A stretch of 32,160 nt of DNA from an uncultured Bacilli bacterium (GCA_934098455.1 CAKOOU010000012.1:1-32160), one strand, 5' to 3'. Positions 9,957 to 17,330 are shown, counted from the stretch's first letter. Numbers and translations are program-made. Notes: a model not told the origin generated them from the letters alone.

Positions 9957-10557
9957 TAGTATTATTGTAATAATTGGTATAATTATTTTAACATCAGAAT
10001 ATTTTAATTCAAAAAAAATTGCTGTATACGATTATATGAATGAATTATATTATGACATTAGTGAAAATGATGTTGAAGAAATTAATATTAACGAAGATGA
10101 AAAGGATAATAGTGAAGAAACTAGTTATAAATTTGAGATAGAAGAAGATAAAAGTATTTATATTGGTTATCTATCAATACCCGATATAAATTTAAAAAAA
10201 GGCTTTACAACAAAAGAGAGCAAATATAATACAATAAGCAAAAATATACAAATATTATCTGCATCTGATTATCCAGATAAAGAAAATGGCAACGTTATAT
10301 TTGCTGCTCACTCTGGTAATTCCAGTGTATCTTATTTTAATAAACTATATTTATTAAATAAAGGAGCATTAATATATGTTACATACAATGATACATCTTA
10401 TACTTATAAAATAACAGAAATATATACAGTTACAAAAAGTGGTACTATTGAAATAAAAAGTAACAAAGATAAATCAAATATAACACTTATTACTTGTACT
10501 AAAAATGACAATACTACTCAAACTGTATACCTAGGTGAATTAATAAATAAAGAATAA
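9928..10557 (+). CDS. Sortase family transpeptidase with Arg-to-Gln active-site change
   Basis: 209 aa. Membrane anchor at residues ~4-22, linker, then a sortase barrel (about 70-209) including IGYLSIPDINL. Catalytic His is H128 in AAHSGN (codon 10309-10311) and catalytic Cys is C190 in LITCTKND (10495-10497). The usual downstream Arg (TC...NT.R..V) appears replaced by Gln198 in NTTQTVYLGEL (10519-10521), and no other Arg is close. The start lies inside the end of the surface-protein gene (29-nt overlap) without a well-placed Shine-Dalgarno site, so translation is probably coupled. It likely acts on the surface protein encoded upstream, whose CPITS motif is also unusual. Class cannot be set by eye. 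Fold is secure; activity is an open question. Confidence 0.9.
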   Translation: MSRKLKIIISSIIVIIGIIILTSEYFNSKKIAVYDYMNELYYDISENDVEEININEDEKDNSEETSYKFEIEEDKSIYIGYLSIPDINLKKGFTTKESKYNTISKNIQILSASDYPDKENGNVIFAAHSGNSSVSYFNKLYLLNKGALIYVTYNDTSYTYKITEIYTVTKSGTIEIKSNKDKSNITLITCTKNDNTTQTVYLGELINKE

Positions 10558-10569
10558 AGAGGTGGTTTT

Positions 10570-11163
10570 ATGGTTGATACAACTATAATAAATAAATTAA
10601 ATTTAATTTATAAATTTATATCCGACAAATCTATAATAATGATGATAATTATATTAATGTTATTTATAATTATGGATTTAATGTATGGCAAAAATAATAA
10701 ACAAACTAAATTATTATACACTGCAATATTAATATTAATATTTATATATGGACTATTTACTTATTATAAACCTTTACTAAATGTATTAGATACATATATA
10801 ACATATTTATTTAAAATTACATATTTTCCATCTATAATAGAATATATGACAATGATAATAATTACTATAATAATACAAATATATTCTTTAAAAAAATTAA
10901 ATAAAGTTCAACGTAATATAAATTTTTGGATAGGTATAATAATAGAAATATTATTTATTACAAACATAATTGCACTTAATAACATTAATATTGACTTAAA
11001 TAATATTACTTCTATATACGAAAATGATTTATTATTAAGTATATTTCAACTAAGTAGTATAATATTTATGATATGGATTATATATAATTTACTAACATAT
11101 CTAATTAAATCTTTTATTGATAGTAGAATAGAAATGCCTAAATTAAATGATTACTACGAATAA
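10570..11163 (+). CDS. Polytopic membrane protein of unknown function
   Basis: 197 aa, very rich in Ile/Leu/Asn, with about five membrane segments (roughly residues 21-39, 48-66, 89-108, 119-138 and 160-180). I do not recognise a family. It begins 12 nt after the sortase stop with a good GAGGTGG site, so it is the third gene of the surface-protein/sortase operon. A role in export or anchoring of the surface protein is a guess from position only. No clear terminator follows; the next unit has its own promoter. Confidence 0.75.
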   Translation: MVDTTIINKLNLIYKFISDKSIIMMIIILMLFIIMDLMYGKNNKQTKLLYTAILILIFIYGLFTYYKPLLNVLDTYITYLFKITYFPSIIEYMTMIIITIIIQIYSLKKLNKVQRNINFWIGIIIEILFITNIIALNNINIDLNNITSIYENDLLLSIFQLSSIIFMIWIIYNLLTYLIKSFIDSRIEMPKLNDYYE

Positions 11164-11191
11164 AATTTTTTTGTGATTTAATAAAATTTAT

Positions 11192-11220
11192 TTGCCATTC
11201 AATATAACTTATGATATACT
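11192..11220 (+). promoter_or_regulatory. sepF-divIVA promoter
   Basis: TTGCCA (11192-11197), a 17-nt spacer and TATACT (11215-11220), preceded by TGA (extended -10). AGGAGG (11236-11241) lies 9 nt before the sepF ATG. Confidence 0.85.
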
Positions 11221-11250
11221 TAAATAGTAAATCATAGGAGGATAAAAGTT

Positions 11251-11667
11251 ATGGCATTTGAAGGAATTAAAAAAGCTTTATTTGATGATGGGGATAATAA
11301 TAAAAATGCAGTAGAAGATAATTTCTATGCTGTTTCTAATAAACAATTAAAAGAAGAAGAAAGTAAAAATGGTAGCAAAATGATACTTGTTGAACCTAGA
11401 GCATATTCAGAAAGTCAACAAATAGCAGATTATTTAAAATCAAGAAATACTGTTGTAGTTAATTTAAAAAGAGTTACATCTGACCAAGCAAAAAGATTAA
11501 TAGATTTCTTAACTGGATGTATTTATGCTATAGGTGGTTCATTACAAAAACTTGGTAATGGTATTTATCTTTGTACACCAAATAATGTTAACGTACAAGG
11601 TAAAATGAGTGAAAATGATAAAGAAGAAAAAGCTAAGACTAAATATGATAGTGAAATAGATTTCTAA
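11251..11667 (+). CDS. sepF: Cell division protein SepF
   Basis: 138 aa, the usual size for SepF, which tethers FtsZ filaments to the membrane and shapes the division septum. The N-terminal MAFEGIKKALFDD is a plausible amphipathic membrane-binding helix, followed by an acidic/polar linker. The conserved SepF core spans about residues 43-118: ILVEPRAYSESQQIADYLK, VVVNLKRV, QAKRLIDFLTGCIYAIGGS and GNGIYLCTPNNV. A charged tail ends the protein. divIVA starts 22 nt downstream, the familiar sepF-divIVA arrangement of Firmicutes division clusters; the genes often found between them (ylmG, ylmH) are absent here. Confidence 0.96.
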   Translation: MAFEGIKKALFDDGDNNKNAVEDNFYAVSNKQLKEEESKNGSKMILVEPRAYSESQQIADYLKSRNTVVVNLKRVTSDQAKRLIDFLTGCIYAIGGSLQKLGNGIYLCTPNNVNVQGKMSENDKEEKAKTKYDSEIDF

Positions 11668-11689
11668 AAAATAATTAGGGTGTGATTAT

Positions 11690-12124
11690 ATGGAAAAGTT
11701 TAGTACTTCTTTTAGTGGATATAGAAAAGAAGAAGTCAATAAATTTATAGATGATGTTATTAAAGAAGTAGAAAATATGATTAGTAACATGAAATCTAAA
11801 GATTTAGAAATAGAAAAATTAAAAAGTGAATTAGAACATTATAAAAATTTAGAAAGTACATTTAATAGAGCACTTCTACTTGCAGAAGATTCTGGACAAC
11901 AAATAAGAAATACAGCTAGAAATGAATCACAACATATAATAGAAGATGCTAGACGTAATGCAGATAGAATAATTAATAATGCTCTAGTACAAGCTGATAA
12001 TACCAAAAGAGATGCTGAAAGATTAAAAAGAAATATAATTACATTTAAAAGAAGATTAAGAGATATATTAGAAACTCAAATGAATTTAGTTGATGATATA
12101 GATAGATTAGACATAAACGAATAA
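11690..12124 (+). CDS. divIVA: DivIVA-type cell pole / septum coiled-coil protein
   Basis: 144 aa, shorter than Bacillus DivIVA. The N-terminal membrane-binding domain is clear: FSTSFSGYRKEEVNKFIDDV keeps the F-x-x-x-x-G-Y-x-x-x-E-V pattern. Residues ~30-140 are predicted coiled coil with heptad-like Leu/Ile spacing. In the family it binds negatively curved membrane at poles and septum and recruits partners. It follows sepF by 22 nt with an AGGGTG ribosome site, and the two likely share a transcript. An AT-rich stem-loop lies downstream. Confidence 0.93.
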   Translation: MEKFSTSFSGYRKEEVNKFIDDVIKEVENMISNMKSKDLEIEKLKSELEHYKNLESTFNRALLLAEDSGQQIRNTARNESQHIIEDARRNADRIINNALVQADNTKRDAERLKRNIITFKRRLRDILETQMNLVDDIDRLDINE

Positions 12125-12189
12125 GTTTATGTTTTTAAATATAAAATAATTAATATATTTTGTCGAAAGCATTTTAAAAACAATTAATA

Positions 12190-12251
12190 TATAGTATTAT
12201 AGTTTATAAAATAATTTATTATTTAAAATTATTTTATTATTTGATACTATA
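12190..12251. repeat. Long AT-only stem-loop between divIVA and recD2
   Basis: An outer 8-nt arm pair TATAGTAT (12190-12197) / ATACTATA (12244-12251) encloses a 12-nt arm pair ATAAAATAATTT (12206-12217) / AAATTATTTTAT (12226-12237). No U-tract follows, so it is not a standard terminator. The recD2 ribosome site GTGGTGAT begins at 12258, right behind the hairpin. Confidence 0.6.
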
Positions 12252-12269
12252 GTAAGTAGTGGTGATAAT

Positions 12270-14441
12270 ATGAATTATATAAAAGGAAAATATAAACAAT
12301 CTATATATAAAAGTGATGTTGGATATAATGTTGGATTATTTAAAATAAGTGAAACTAATGATCCAGAAATGGAAGACTTTATTAAAAAAACTATTACTTT
12401 TACTGGATATTTTGATACATTAAATACAGATGATGTTTATGTAATGTATGGTAGTTTAGTGTATCATGATAGATATGGATATCAATATAGTGTTGCATCT
12501 TATGAAAAAGTAGTTCCTACTGGAAAAGATGCTATTATTGAATTTTTAACTAGTTCTTTAATAAAAGGTTGTGGAGAAAAAACAGCTGAGAAAATAGTTG
12601 ATATATTGGGAGATAATGCAATAGAAAAAATAAAAGAAGATAAAACATCACTAGACTTAATACCTAAACTATCAGACACTAAAAAAACAAGTATATATAA
12701 TTCAATCCTCAAATATTATCAATCTAATGAAACAATAATTAAATTAAAAGAATATGGTTTTAGTATAAAAGATAGTATGAAATTAATTAATATATATGGT
12801 AATGGAATACTTAATATAGTAGAAAATAATATATATAGTTTAATTAGTGATATAGATTTTAAAACATTAGATAAGATATATTTAGGAATACATAAAGAAA
12901 CTACTAATCTAAGAATTTTAGCTTGTATTGTTGAAGTAATGAAAAGAATTACATTTAATAGTGGAGATACATATTCTTATAAAGATGAGATTATAAAAAG
13001 TTTATATGATGAATTTAATATTAATATAAATAGTGATGAATATTTTAGTATGTTATCTAATGAAAATAAAATAGTTATTATTGATGATAAATATTATTTA
13101 AAAGAATATTATGATGCGGAATGTGATATAGTTAAGAAATTAAATGAAATAAATAATAACAAAATAAATATAGAAAAGAATTTAGATAAGTATTTAGAAA
13201 AAATAGAGAATGATTTTGAAATAAAATATAATGAAGAACAAAAGAATGCTATTAAAAGTATATTTGATAGTAATATAATTATTATTACTGGTGGACCTGG
13301 GACTGGTAAAACAACTATTATAAAAGGAATATTAGAACTATATAAAAGAGTATTTAAGTATTCTGATGATGGAATGAATATGAGAGTTTCATTAATAGCA
13401 CCTACTGGTAGAGCAAGTAAAAGAATGAGTGAGACTACTAAATATGGTGCTAGTACAATACATAGATATTTAAAATGGAATAAAGAAACTAATACATTTA
13501 GTATGAATGAATTTAATAAAACTAATGAAGAATTAATTATAGTAGATGAAACTAGTATGATAGATACAGTACTTTTTGATAGTTTACTTAAAGCTATTAG
13601 AAAAAATGTTAAATTAGTTTTAGTAGGTGATGAACATCAATTACCTAGTGTTTCACCTGGACTTATATTAAATGATTTAATAAATACAAATAAATTTAAA
13701 CATATAAAATTAAATAATATTTATAGACAAAGTAATAATTCTTATATACCTATACTTGCTAAAGAAATAAAAAATAAAAGTTTAACAGATTATTTAGATA
13801 AGAAAGATGATTATAATTTTATAGAATGTAATACTAGAAGTATAAAAGATTTAATAGTTGATATTGCCAATAAATCTTTGAAAAAAGGATTAGATGAAAA
13901 TAGTTTACAGATACTTGCTCCTATGTATAAAGGTGAGATTGGTATAGATAATTTGAATGTTATACTTCAAAATATATTTAATCCACATAGTAATCATTTA
14001 AAAGAAGTTGTAATTGGTACTATAATTTATAGAGTTAATGATAAAGTATTAAACTTAGTAAATGATGTAGATAAGGGTATATATAATGGAGATATTGGTT
14101 TTATATATGATATAGATATTAATAGTAAGAGTGATTTTATTAAAGTTAATTTTGATAATAATATAGTTTCTTTTAAAAGAGAAGAGTTAATAAGTATAAA
14201 ACATGCTTATGCTATTACTATACATAAAGCACAAGGTAGTGAATTTGATAATGTTATTATGCCTATAAGTAAAACGTATAATAAGATGCTTTATAATAAA
14301 TTAATTTATACTGGAGTATCTCGTGCTAAAAATAGTTTAGTTATAATAGGTAGTAGTGAAGCTTTTAATTATTCTGTTAATAATGATTATAGTGAAGTAA
14401 GAAAAACTTCTTTAGTTGATATGTTTATGAATAAAAAATAA
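12270..14441 (+). CDS. recD2: RecD2-type ATP-dependent DNA helicase
   Basis: 723-aa SF1B helicase of the stand-alone RecD (RecD2/YrrC) class, which acts 5'-3' in DNA repair and replication-fork maintenance outside RecBCD. N-terminal OB-like region (residues 1-90) and HhH-like region (from about 90, KGCGEKTAEKIVDILG). Helicase motifs in order: Walker A GGPGTGKTT (341-349), TGRASKRMSE, Walker B DETSMID, VGDEHQLPSVSPG, YRQSNNS, AITIHKAQGSEFDNV and YTGVSRAKNSLVIIG. Length fits the family. The start has GTGGTGAT about 5 nt upstream. The promoter is not clear in the 145-nt gap after divIVA. A small YrzQ-like gene follows, as in Bacillus where yrzQ lies near recD2. Confidence 0.95.
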   Translation: MNYIKGKYKQSIYKSDVGYNVGLFKISETNDPEMEDFIKKTITFTGYFDTLNTDDVYVMYGSLVYHDRYGYQYSVASYEKVVPTGKDAIIEFLTSSLIKGCGEKTAEKIVDILGDNAIEKIKEDKTSLDLIPKLSDTKKTSIYNSILKYYQSNETIIKLKEYGFSIKDSMKLINIYGNGILNIVENNIYSLISDIDFKTLDKIYLGIHKETTNLRILACIVEVMKRITFNSGDTYSYKDEIIKSLYDEFNININSDEYFSMLSNENKIVIIDDKYYLKEYYDAECDIVKKLNEINNNKINIEKNLDKYLEKIENDFEIKYNEEQKNAIKSIFDSNIIIITGGPGTGKTTIIKGILELYKRVFKYSDDGMNMRVSLIAPTGRASKRMSETTKYGASTIHRYLKWNKETNTFSMNEFNKTNEELIIVDETSMIDTVLFDSLLKAIRKNVKLVLVGDEHQLPSVSPGLILNDLINTNKFKHIKLNNIYRQSNNSYIPILAKEIKNKSLTDYLDKKDDYNFIECNTRSIKDLIVDIANKSLKKGLDENSLQILAPMYKGEIGIDNLNVILQNIFNPHSNHLKEVVIGTIIYRVNDKVLNLVNDVDKGIYNGDIGFIYDIDINSKSDFIKVNFDNNIVSFKREELISIKHAYAITIHKAQGSEFDNVIMPISKTYNKMLYNKLIYTGVSRAKNSLVIIGSSEAFNYSVNNDYSEVRKTSLVDMFMNKK

Positions 14442-14479
14442 ATAACTAAACATAATACTACTAAAGGAGAGATTTATTT

Positions 14480-14611
14480 ATGAAAGCATTTGGAAAAACT
14501 ATGATTACAATGGGTGTTATGGCTGGTCTTGGTACTGGTGCTTACTTTTATTTAAAAAATAATAAAAAAGCTTTAAATCAAATTAAAATGACTTATAATT
14601 ATGAAAAATAA
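14480..14611 (+). CDS. 43-aa single-pass membrane peptide (YrzQ/DUF3918-like)
   Basis: 43 aa: MKAFGKTMITMGVMAGLG begins the peptide, followed by TGAYFYLKNNKK and a basic polar tail. One short Gly/Met-rich membrane segment is evident (residues ~7-25). A strong AAAGGAG site (14463-14469) stands 9 nt before the ATG, and a terminator follows directly, so it is a real gene despite its size. Size, glycine-rich membrane helix and position after recD2 recall Bacillus YrzQ (DUF3918). Function is unknown and the family link is tentative. Confidence 0.75.
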   Translation: MKAFGKTMITMGVMAGLGTGAYFYLKNNKKALNQIKMTYNYEK

Positions 14612-14612
14612 G

Positions 14613-14642
14613 ATATACTAAGGAAAGTTAGTATATTTTTTT
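14613..14642 (+). terminator. Terminator of the recD2 unit
   Basis: ATATACTAA (14613-14621) pairs with TTAGTATAT (14628-14636) around a 6-nt loop, followed by a run of T to 14642. Confidence 0.9.
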
Positions 14643-14689
14643 ACAAATTTTAAGAAACTATATATGTATCAAAATATAGAAAAAAAGTG

Positions 14690-14719
14690 TTGACAAAACA
14701 TAATTTGATATGTTAGTAT
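14690..14719 (+). promoter_or_regulatory. Promoter of the ToxIN-type locus
   Basis: Consensus TTGACA (14690-14695), an 18-nt spacer and TAGTAT (14714-14719) with an upstream TG (extended -10). Transcription would start near 14726, about 20 nt before the first RNA repeat. Confidence 0.75.
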
Positions 14720-14745
14720 TTAATTGCATGAGATTACTTGTGCAT

Positions 14746-14859
14746 AAAAAGCGGTGTACCCAGCCAATAAATGGGAGTTGAAAAAGCGGTGTACCCAGCC
14801 AATAAATTGGGAGTTAAAAAAGCGGTGTACCCAGCCATTAAATTGGGAGTTGAAAAAGT
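14746..14859 (+). repeat. Three tandem 35/36/36-nt repeats plus a short partial fourth
   Basis: Units: 14746-14780 (35 nt), 14781-14816 (36 nt), 14817-14852 (36 nt); a partial fourth AAAAAGTG at 14853-14860 runs into the terminator stem. Unit 1 lacks one T before GGG, unit 2 ends in A instead of G, and unit 3 has one A-to-T change in the AT linker. Repeats abut with no spacers, so this is not a CRISPR array. Confidence 0.97.
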
Positions 14860-14895
14860 GATTAGAGATTTAACTCTAATCTTTTGTTGTTTTTA
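14860..14895 (+). terminator. Attenuating terminator between toxI and toxN
   Basis: GATTAGAG (14860-14867) pairs with CTCTAATC (14874-14881) around ATTTAA, followed by CTTTTGTTGTTTTT. In type III systems such a terminator keeps the RNA antitoxin in excess and lets only read-through transcripts reach the toxin gene. Confidence 0.9.
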
Positions 14896-14931
14896 GGGAA
14901 AAAACAAAAATTTAAAAATGGAGGGTTTATA

Positions 14932-15435
14932 ATGATTAAAAATTTAAAATTAGTAAAAGTTGATACTAAATATTGTGATTATTTAAGAAAATTTGATAAA
15001 AGGGTGGTATATAATAAACATTCTAAAGAATTAAGACCATTTGTAGGTATATTATTTACAATAGATGAGTGTTTGTATTTTGCACCATTATCTAGTCCTA
15101 AAAAGAAACATATAAAAATGAAAAATACAATAGATTTTTACAAAATAGACAATGGTAAATTAGGTGCAGTTAATTTTAATAATATGATACCCGTTAAAGA
15201 AGAATATTATGATGTAATTCTTTTGTATAAAGATACTATTGATGCTGAGGAACAAAAATATCAAGAATTATTAAAAGACCAATTTAATTGGTTAAATGAG
15301 CATTATAATCAAATAAAGAATATTTCTAAAAAATTATATGATTTATATAATAATAATAAATTACCTAGTGCTATAAAAGAAAGATGTTGTAATTTTAAAT
15401 TGCTAGAAGATAAATGTTTAGAATATAATAAATAG
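14932..15435 (+). CDS. toxN: Type III toxin-antitoxin endoribonuclease toxin, ToxN/AbiQ family
   Basis: 167-aa toxin related to ToxN of Pectobacterium and AbiQ of Lactococcus. Seen: N-terminal VKVDTKYCDYLRKFDKRV, then RPFVGILFTIDECLYFAPLSSPKKKH, then GAVNFNNMIPV and a C-terminal CNFKLLEDKCLEY, all in family order. S55 and K57 of the APLSSPKK block align with the ToxN active-site Ser and Lys. The frame is open from 14884, inside the terminator, but GGAGGG (14920-14925) with 6 nt spacing marks ATG 14932 as the start. In the family it cleaves mRNA at A-rich sites and can cause abortive infection by phage. It is expressed by read-through from the toxI promoter; no separate promoter is visible. 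Confidence 0.92.
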   Translation: MIKNLKLVKVDTKYCDYLRKFDKRVVYNKHSKELRPFVGILFTIDECLYFAPLSSPKKKHIKMKNTIDFYKIDNGKLGAVNFNNMIPVKEEYYDVILLYKDTIDAEEQKYQELLKDQFNWLNEHYNQIKNISKKLYDLYNNNKLPSAIKERCCNFKLLEDKCLEYNK

Positions 15436-15485
15436 CATAAAATATACTTTTTTTCTTAATTTAATAATAATATTATAAAAATATA

Positions 15486-15494
15486 TGGTATAAT
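15486..15494 (+). promoter_or_regulatory. Extended -10 promoter of proS
   Basis: TGGTATAAT: an extended -10 (TATAAT 15489-15494) with a weak -35 region. The GAGGAG ribosome site follows at 15505-15510. Confidence 0.65.
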
Positions 15495-15518
15495 TGTTTG
15501 TATCGAGGAGAATGTTTT

Positions 15519-16946
15519 ATGAAAGATAATAAGAATATAACTAGTAGAGATGTAGATTTTGCTAAATGGTACAACGATGTAATTAGAGAAGCAGATTTAG
15601 TAGACTATTCAAGTGTTAAAGGTAGTATGATTATAAGACCTTATGGTTATGCTATTTGGGAAAAAATGGTTGAAGTATTAGACAAAAAATTTAAAGAAAC
15701 AGGACACGTTAACGTACAAATGCCAATGTTTATACCTGAATCTTTATTAAATATAGAAAAAGAACATGTAGAAGGTTTTGCTCCAGAAGTTGCTTGGGTA
15801 ACAGAAGGTGGCATAAATAAACTTGATGAAAGAATGTGTGTTAGACCTACTAGCGAAGTATTATTTTGTGACCATTACAAAAAAATAATTAAGAGTTATA
15901 GAGATTTACCAATTTTATATAATCAATGGTGTACAATAGTAAGATGGGAAAAAGAAACTAGACCATTTTTAAGAAGCCGTGAAATATTATGGCAAGAAGG
16001 TCATACTATGCATGCTACAGAAAAAGAGGCTAGAGAAGAAACTATTCGTATGCTAAAAGTATATGAAGATTTTCAAAAAAATTATTTAGCAATGCCTGTA
16101 ATAGTTGGTAAAAAAAGTGATAAAGAAAAATTTGCAGGGGCAGAAGAAACTTATACTATTGAGGCAATGATGTATAATGGAGTGGCTTTACAAAATGGAA
16201 CTAGCCATTACTTTGGTCAAGGTTTTGCTAAAGCATTTGATATTAAATTTTTAAACAAAGATAACAAATTAGAAGTTCCATACCAAACTAGTTGGGGAGC
16301 AACAACTCGTATGATTGGTGGACTAATAATGACTCATAGTGATGATTATGGACTTGTTTTGCCTCCAAACATTGCACCTACTAAAGTGTCTATAATTCCT
16401 ATTAAAGAAACAGAAGAAGTTTTAACTACTGTAAAATATTTTGAAGATGGATTAAAATCTAATGATATTACTTATGTTACTGATAATAGTGATAAATCTG
16501 CCGGTTTCAAATTTGCTAACAGTGAAGTTAAAGGATATCCAATTAGAATAGAAGTTGGACCTAGAGATTTAGAAAATAATTTAGTAACATTAGTTAGACG
16601 TGATACAAGAGAAAAGATTACTGTTGAAAAAAGTGATGCTATAAATAAGATTAAAGAATTATTAATAGAAATACAGCATAATTTATATAATAAGGCTTTA
16701 GAAAGACGTAATAGCATGTTATATAATAACGTTAAAACTTATGAAGAATTAAGTGACATTGCTAAAAATAAACCTGGATTTGCACTTGTTAATTGGTGTG
16801 GTAATAGTGAATGTGAAGATAAAATAAAAGATGATTTAGGATTAAAGTCACGTTGCATGCCAGAAGGTATGACAGATACTGATGGATGTTGTGTTGTTTG
16901 CGGAAAGGAAGCAGTTACTAAAATATATTTTGGTAAACAATATTAA
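15519..16946 (+). CDS. proS: Prolyl-tRNA synthetase, eukaryote/archaea-like short type
   Basis: 475-aa class II synthetase charging tRNA-Pro. It is the short form lacking the inserted editing domain of the classical bacterial enzyme, as also found in Mycoplasma and other Firmicutes. Visible: MIIRPYGYAIWEKM, CVRPTSEVLF, class II motif 2 around VRWEKETRPFLRSREILWQEGHT (~140-165), GTSHYFGQGFAKAFDI, motif 3 with TRMIGGLIMTHSDD and an anticodon-binding domain. A C-terminal Cys-rich domain (CGNSEC...DGCCVVCG) is the usual zinc-like module of this form. Although the frame is open from 15498, GAGGAG (15505-15510) points to ATG 15519. Stop and next start overlap as TAATG. Confidence 0.97.
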   Translation: MKDNKNITSRDVDFAKWYNDVIREADLVDYSSVKGSMIIRPYGYAIWEKMVEVLDKKFKETGHVNVQMPMFIPESLLNIEKEHVEGFAPEVAWVTEGGINKLDERMCVRPTSEVLFCDHYKKIIKSYRDLPILYNQWCTIVRWEKETRPFLRSREILWQEGHTMHATEKEAREETIRMLKVYEDFQKNYLAMPVIVGKKSDKEKFAGAEETYTIEAMMYNGVALQNGTSHYFGQGFAKAFDIKFLNKDNKLEVPYQTSWGATTRMIGGLIMTHSDDYGLVLPPNIAPTKVSIIPIKETEEVLTTVKYFEDGLKSNDITYVTDNSDKSAGFKFANSEVKGYPIRIEVGPRDLENNLVTLVRRDTREKITVEKSDAINKIKELLIEIQHNLYNKALERRNSMLYNNVKTYEELSDIAKNKPGFALVNWCGNSECEDKIKDDLGLKSRCMPEGMTDTDGCCVVCGKEAVTKIYFGKQY

Positions 16947-17293
16947 TGAATATAGAAGAAAAGTATATTAATTGTAATCATATTTGGATTAATGATAAAT
17001 GCATAAAATGTGAACTAGATAGAAAAATGTATGAATATGGTTCTAAATATGGAGAAGATTTATTATTTCAAAATGAAAGCATAATGTACAACACTATAAA
17101 AAATAATGTTAATATAATGAAAAAAGGAATAAACATAATTGTAAAAAAAGAAGATGAAGAAATTATAAAGACAATATATCTTAGTATTATAAGCAAAAAT
17201 CCTTATATATCCGATGTCATGTTATTGAAAAATATAAACTATTTATATAATAAACTAAATTCAAAAAATACAAAAAAACTAACTTTATCTTAA
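16946..17293 (+). CDS. Small unknown protein with a Cys/His metal-site motif
   Basis: 115 aa, not recognised. C10, H12, C19 and C22 (CNHIW...CIKCE) form a likely small zinc site at the N-terminus. The rest is helical and charged (Lys/Asn/Ile-rich). It starts on the last base of the proS stop codon (TAATG), so it is translationally coupled to proS, and a terminator follows its stop. A role linked to tRNA or translation is possible from the coupling but nothing in the sequence proves it. Confidence 0.75.
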   Translation: MNIEEKYINCNHIWINDKCIKCELDRKMYEYGSKYGEDLLFQNESIMYNTIKNNVNIMKKGINIIVKKEDEEIIKTIYLSIISKNPYISDVMLLKNINYLYNKLNSKNTKKLTLS

Positions 17294-17309
17294 AAGGGTA
17301 AAGTTTTTT
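17281..17309 (+). terminator. Terminator of the proS unit
   Basis: AACTTTA (17281-17287) pairs with TAAAGTT (17299-17305), extended inward by TCTT/AGGG with G-U pairs, followed by six T. The stop codon of the upstream small gene lies within the hairpin. Confidence 0.8.
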
Positions 17310-17330
17310 AATGAAGAAATATAATAAATC

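Larger units (their letters stand above)
14726..14895 (+). ncRNA. toxI: ToxI-type RNA antitoxin of a type III toxin-antitoxin system
   Basis: This non-coding stretch has its own promoter, three tandem near-identical units of 35, 36 and 36 nt, and an intrinsic terminator just before a toxN-like gene. That is the layout of type III systems (ToxIN, AbiQ/antiQ), where the repeat RNA is cut by the toxin into monomers that bind and inhibit it. Each unit reads as an A5 linker, then GCGGTGTACCCAGCC, then a short A/T linker, then TGGGAGTT. GG (14753-14754) can pair with CC (14764-14765) while the enclosed CCCA (14759-14762) pairs with TGGG (14772-14775), an H-type pseudoknot. Differences among the units avoid these pairing bases. 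Cleavage in the A5 linker is an inference from known ToxN/AbiQ preference for A-rich sites. Confidence 0.88.

Noticed and set aside
14746..14859. CRISPR-like appearance of the repeats
   Set aside because: The 35-36 nt units abut directly with no unique spacers, and no cas gene is near; promoter, terminator and ToxN-like gene fit a type III antitoxin.
14884..14931. Upstream in-frame start for the ToxN-like protein
   Set aside because: It lies in the U-tract of the terminator, has no ribosome site and adds 16 residues not seen in the family; ATG 14932 has GGAGGG.
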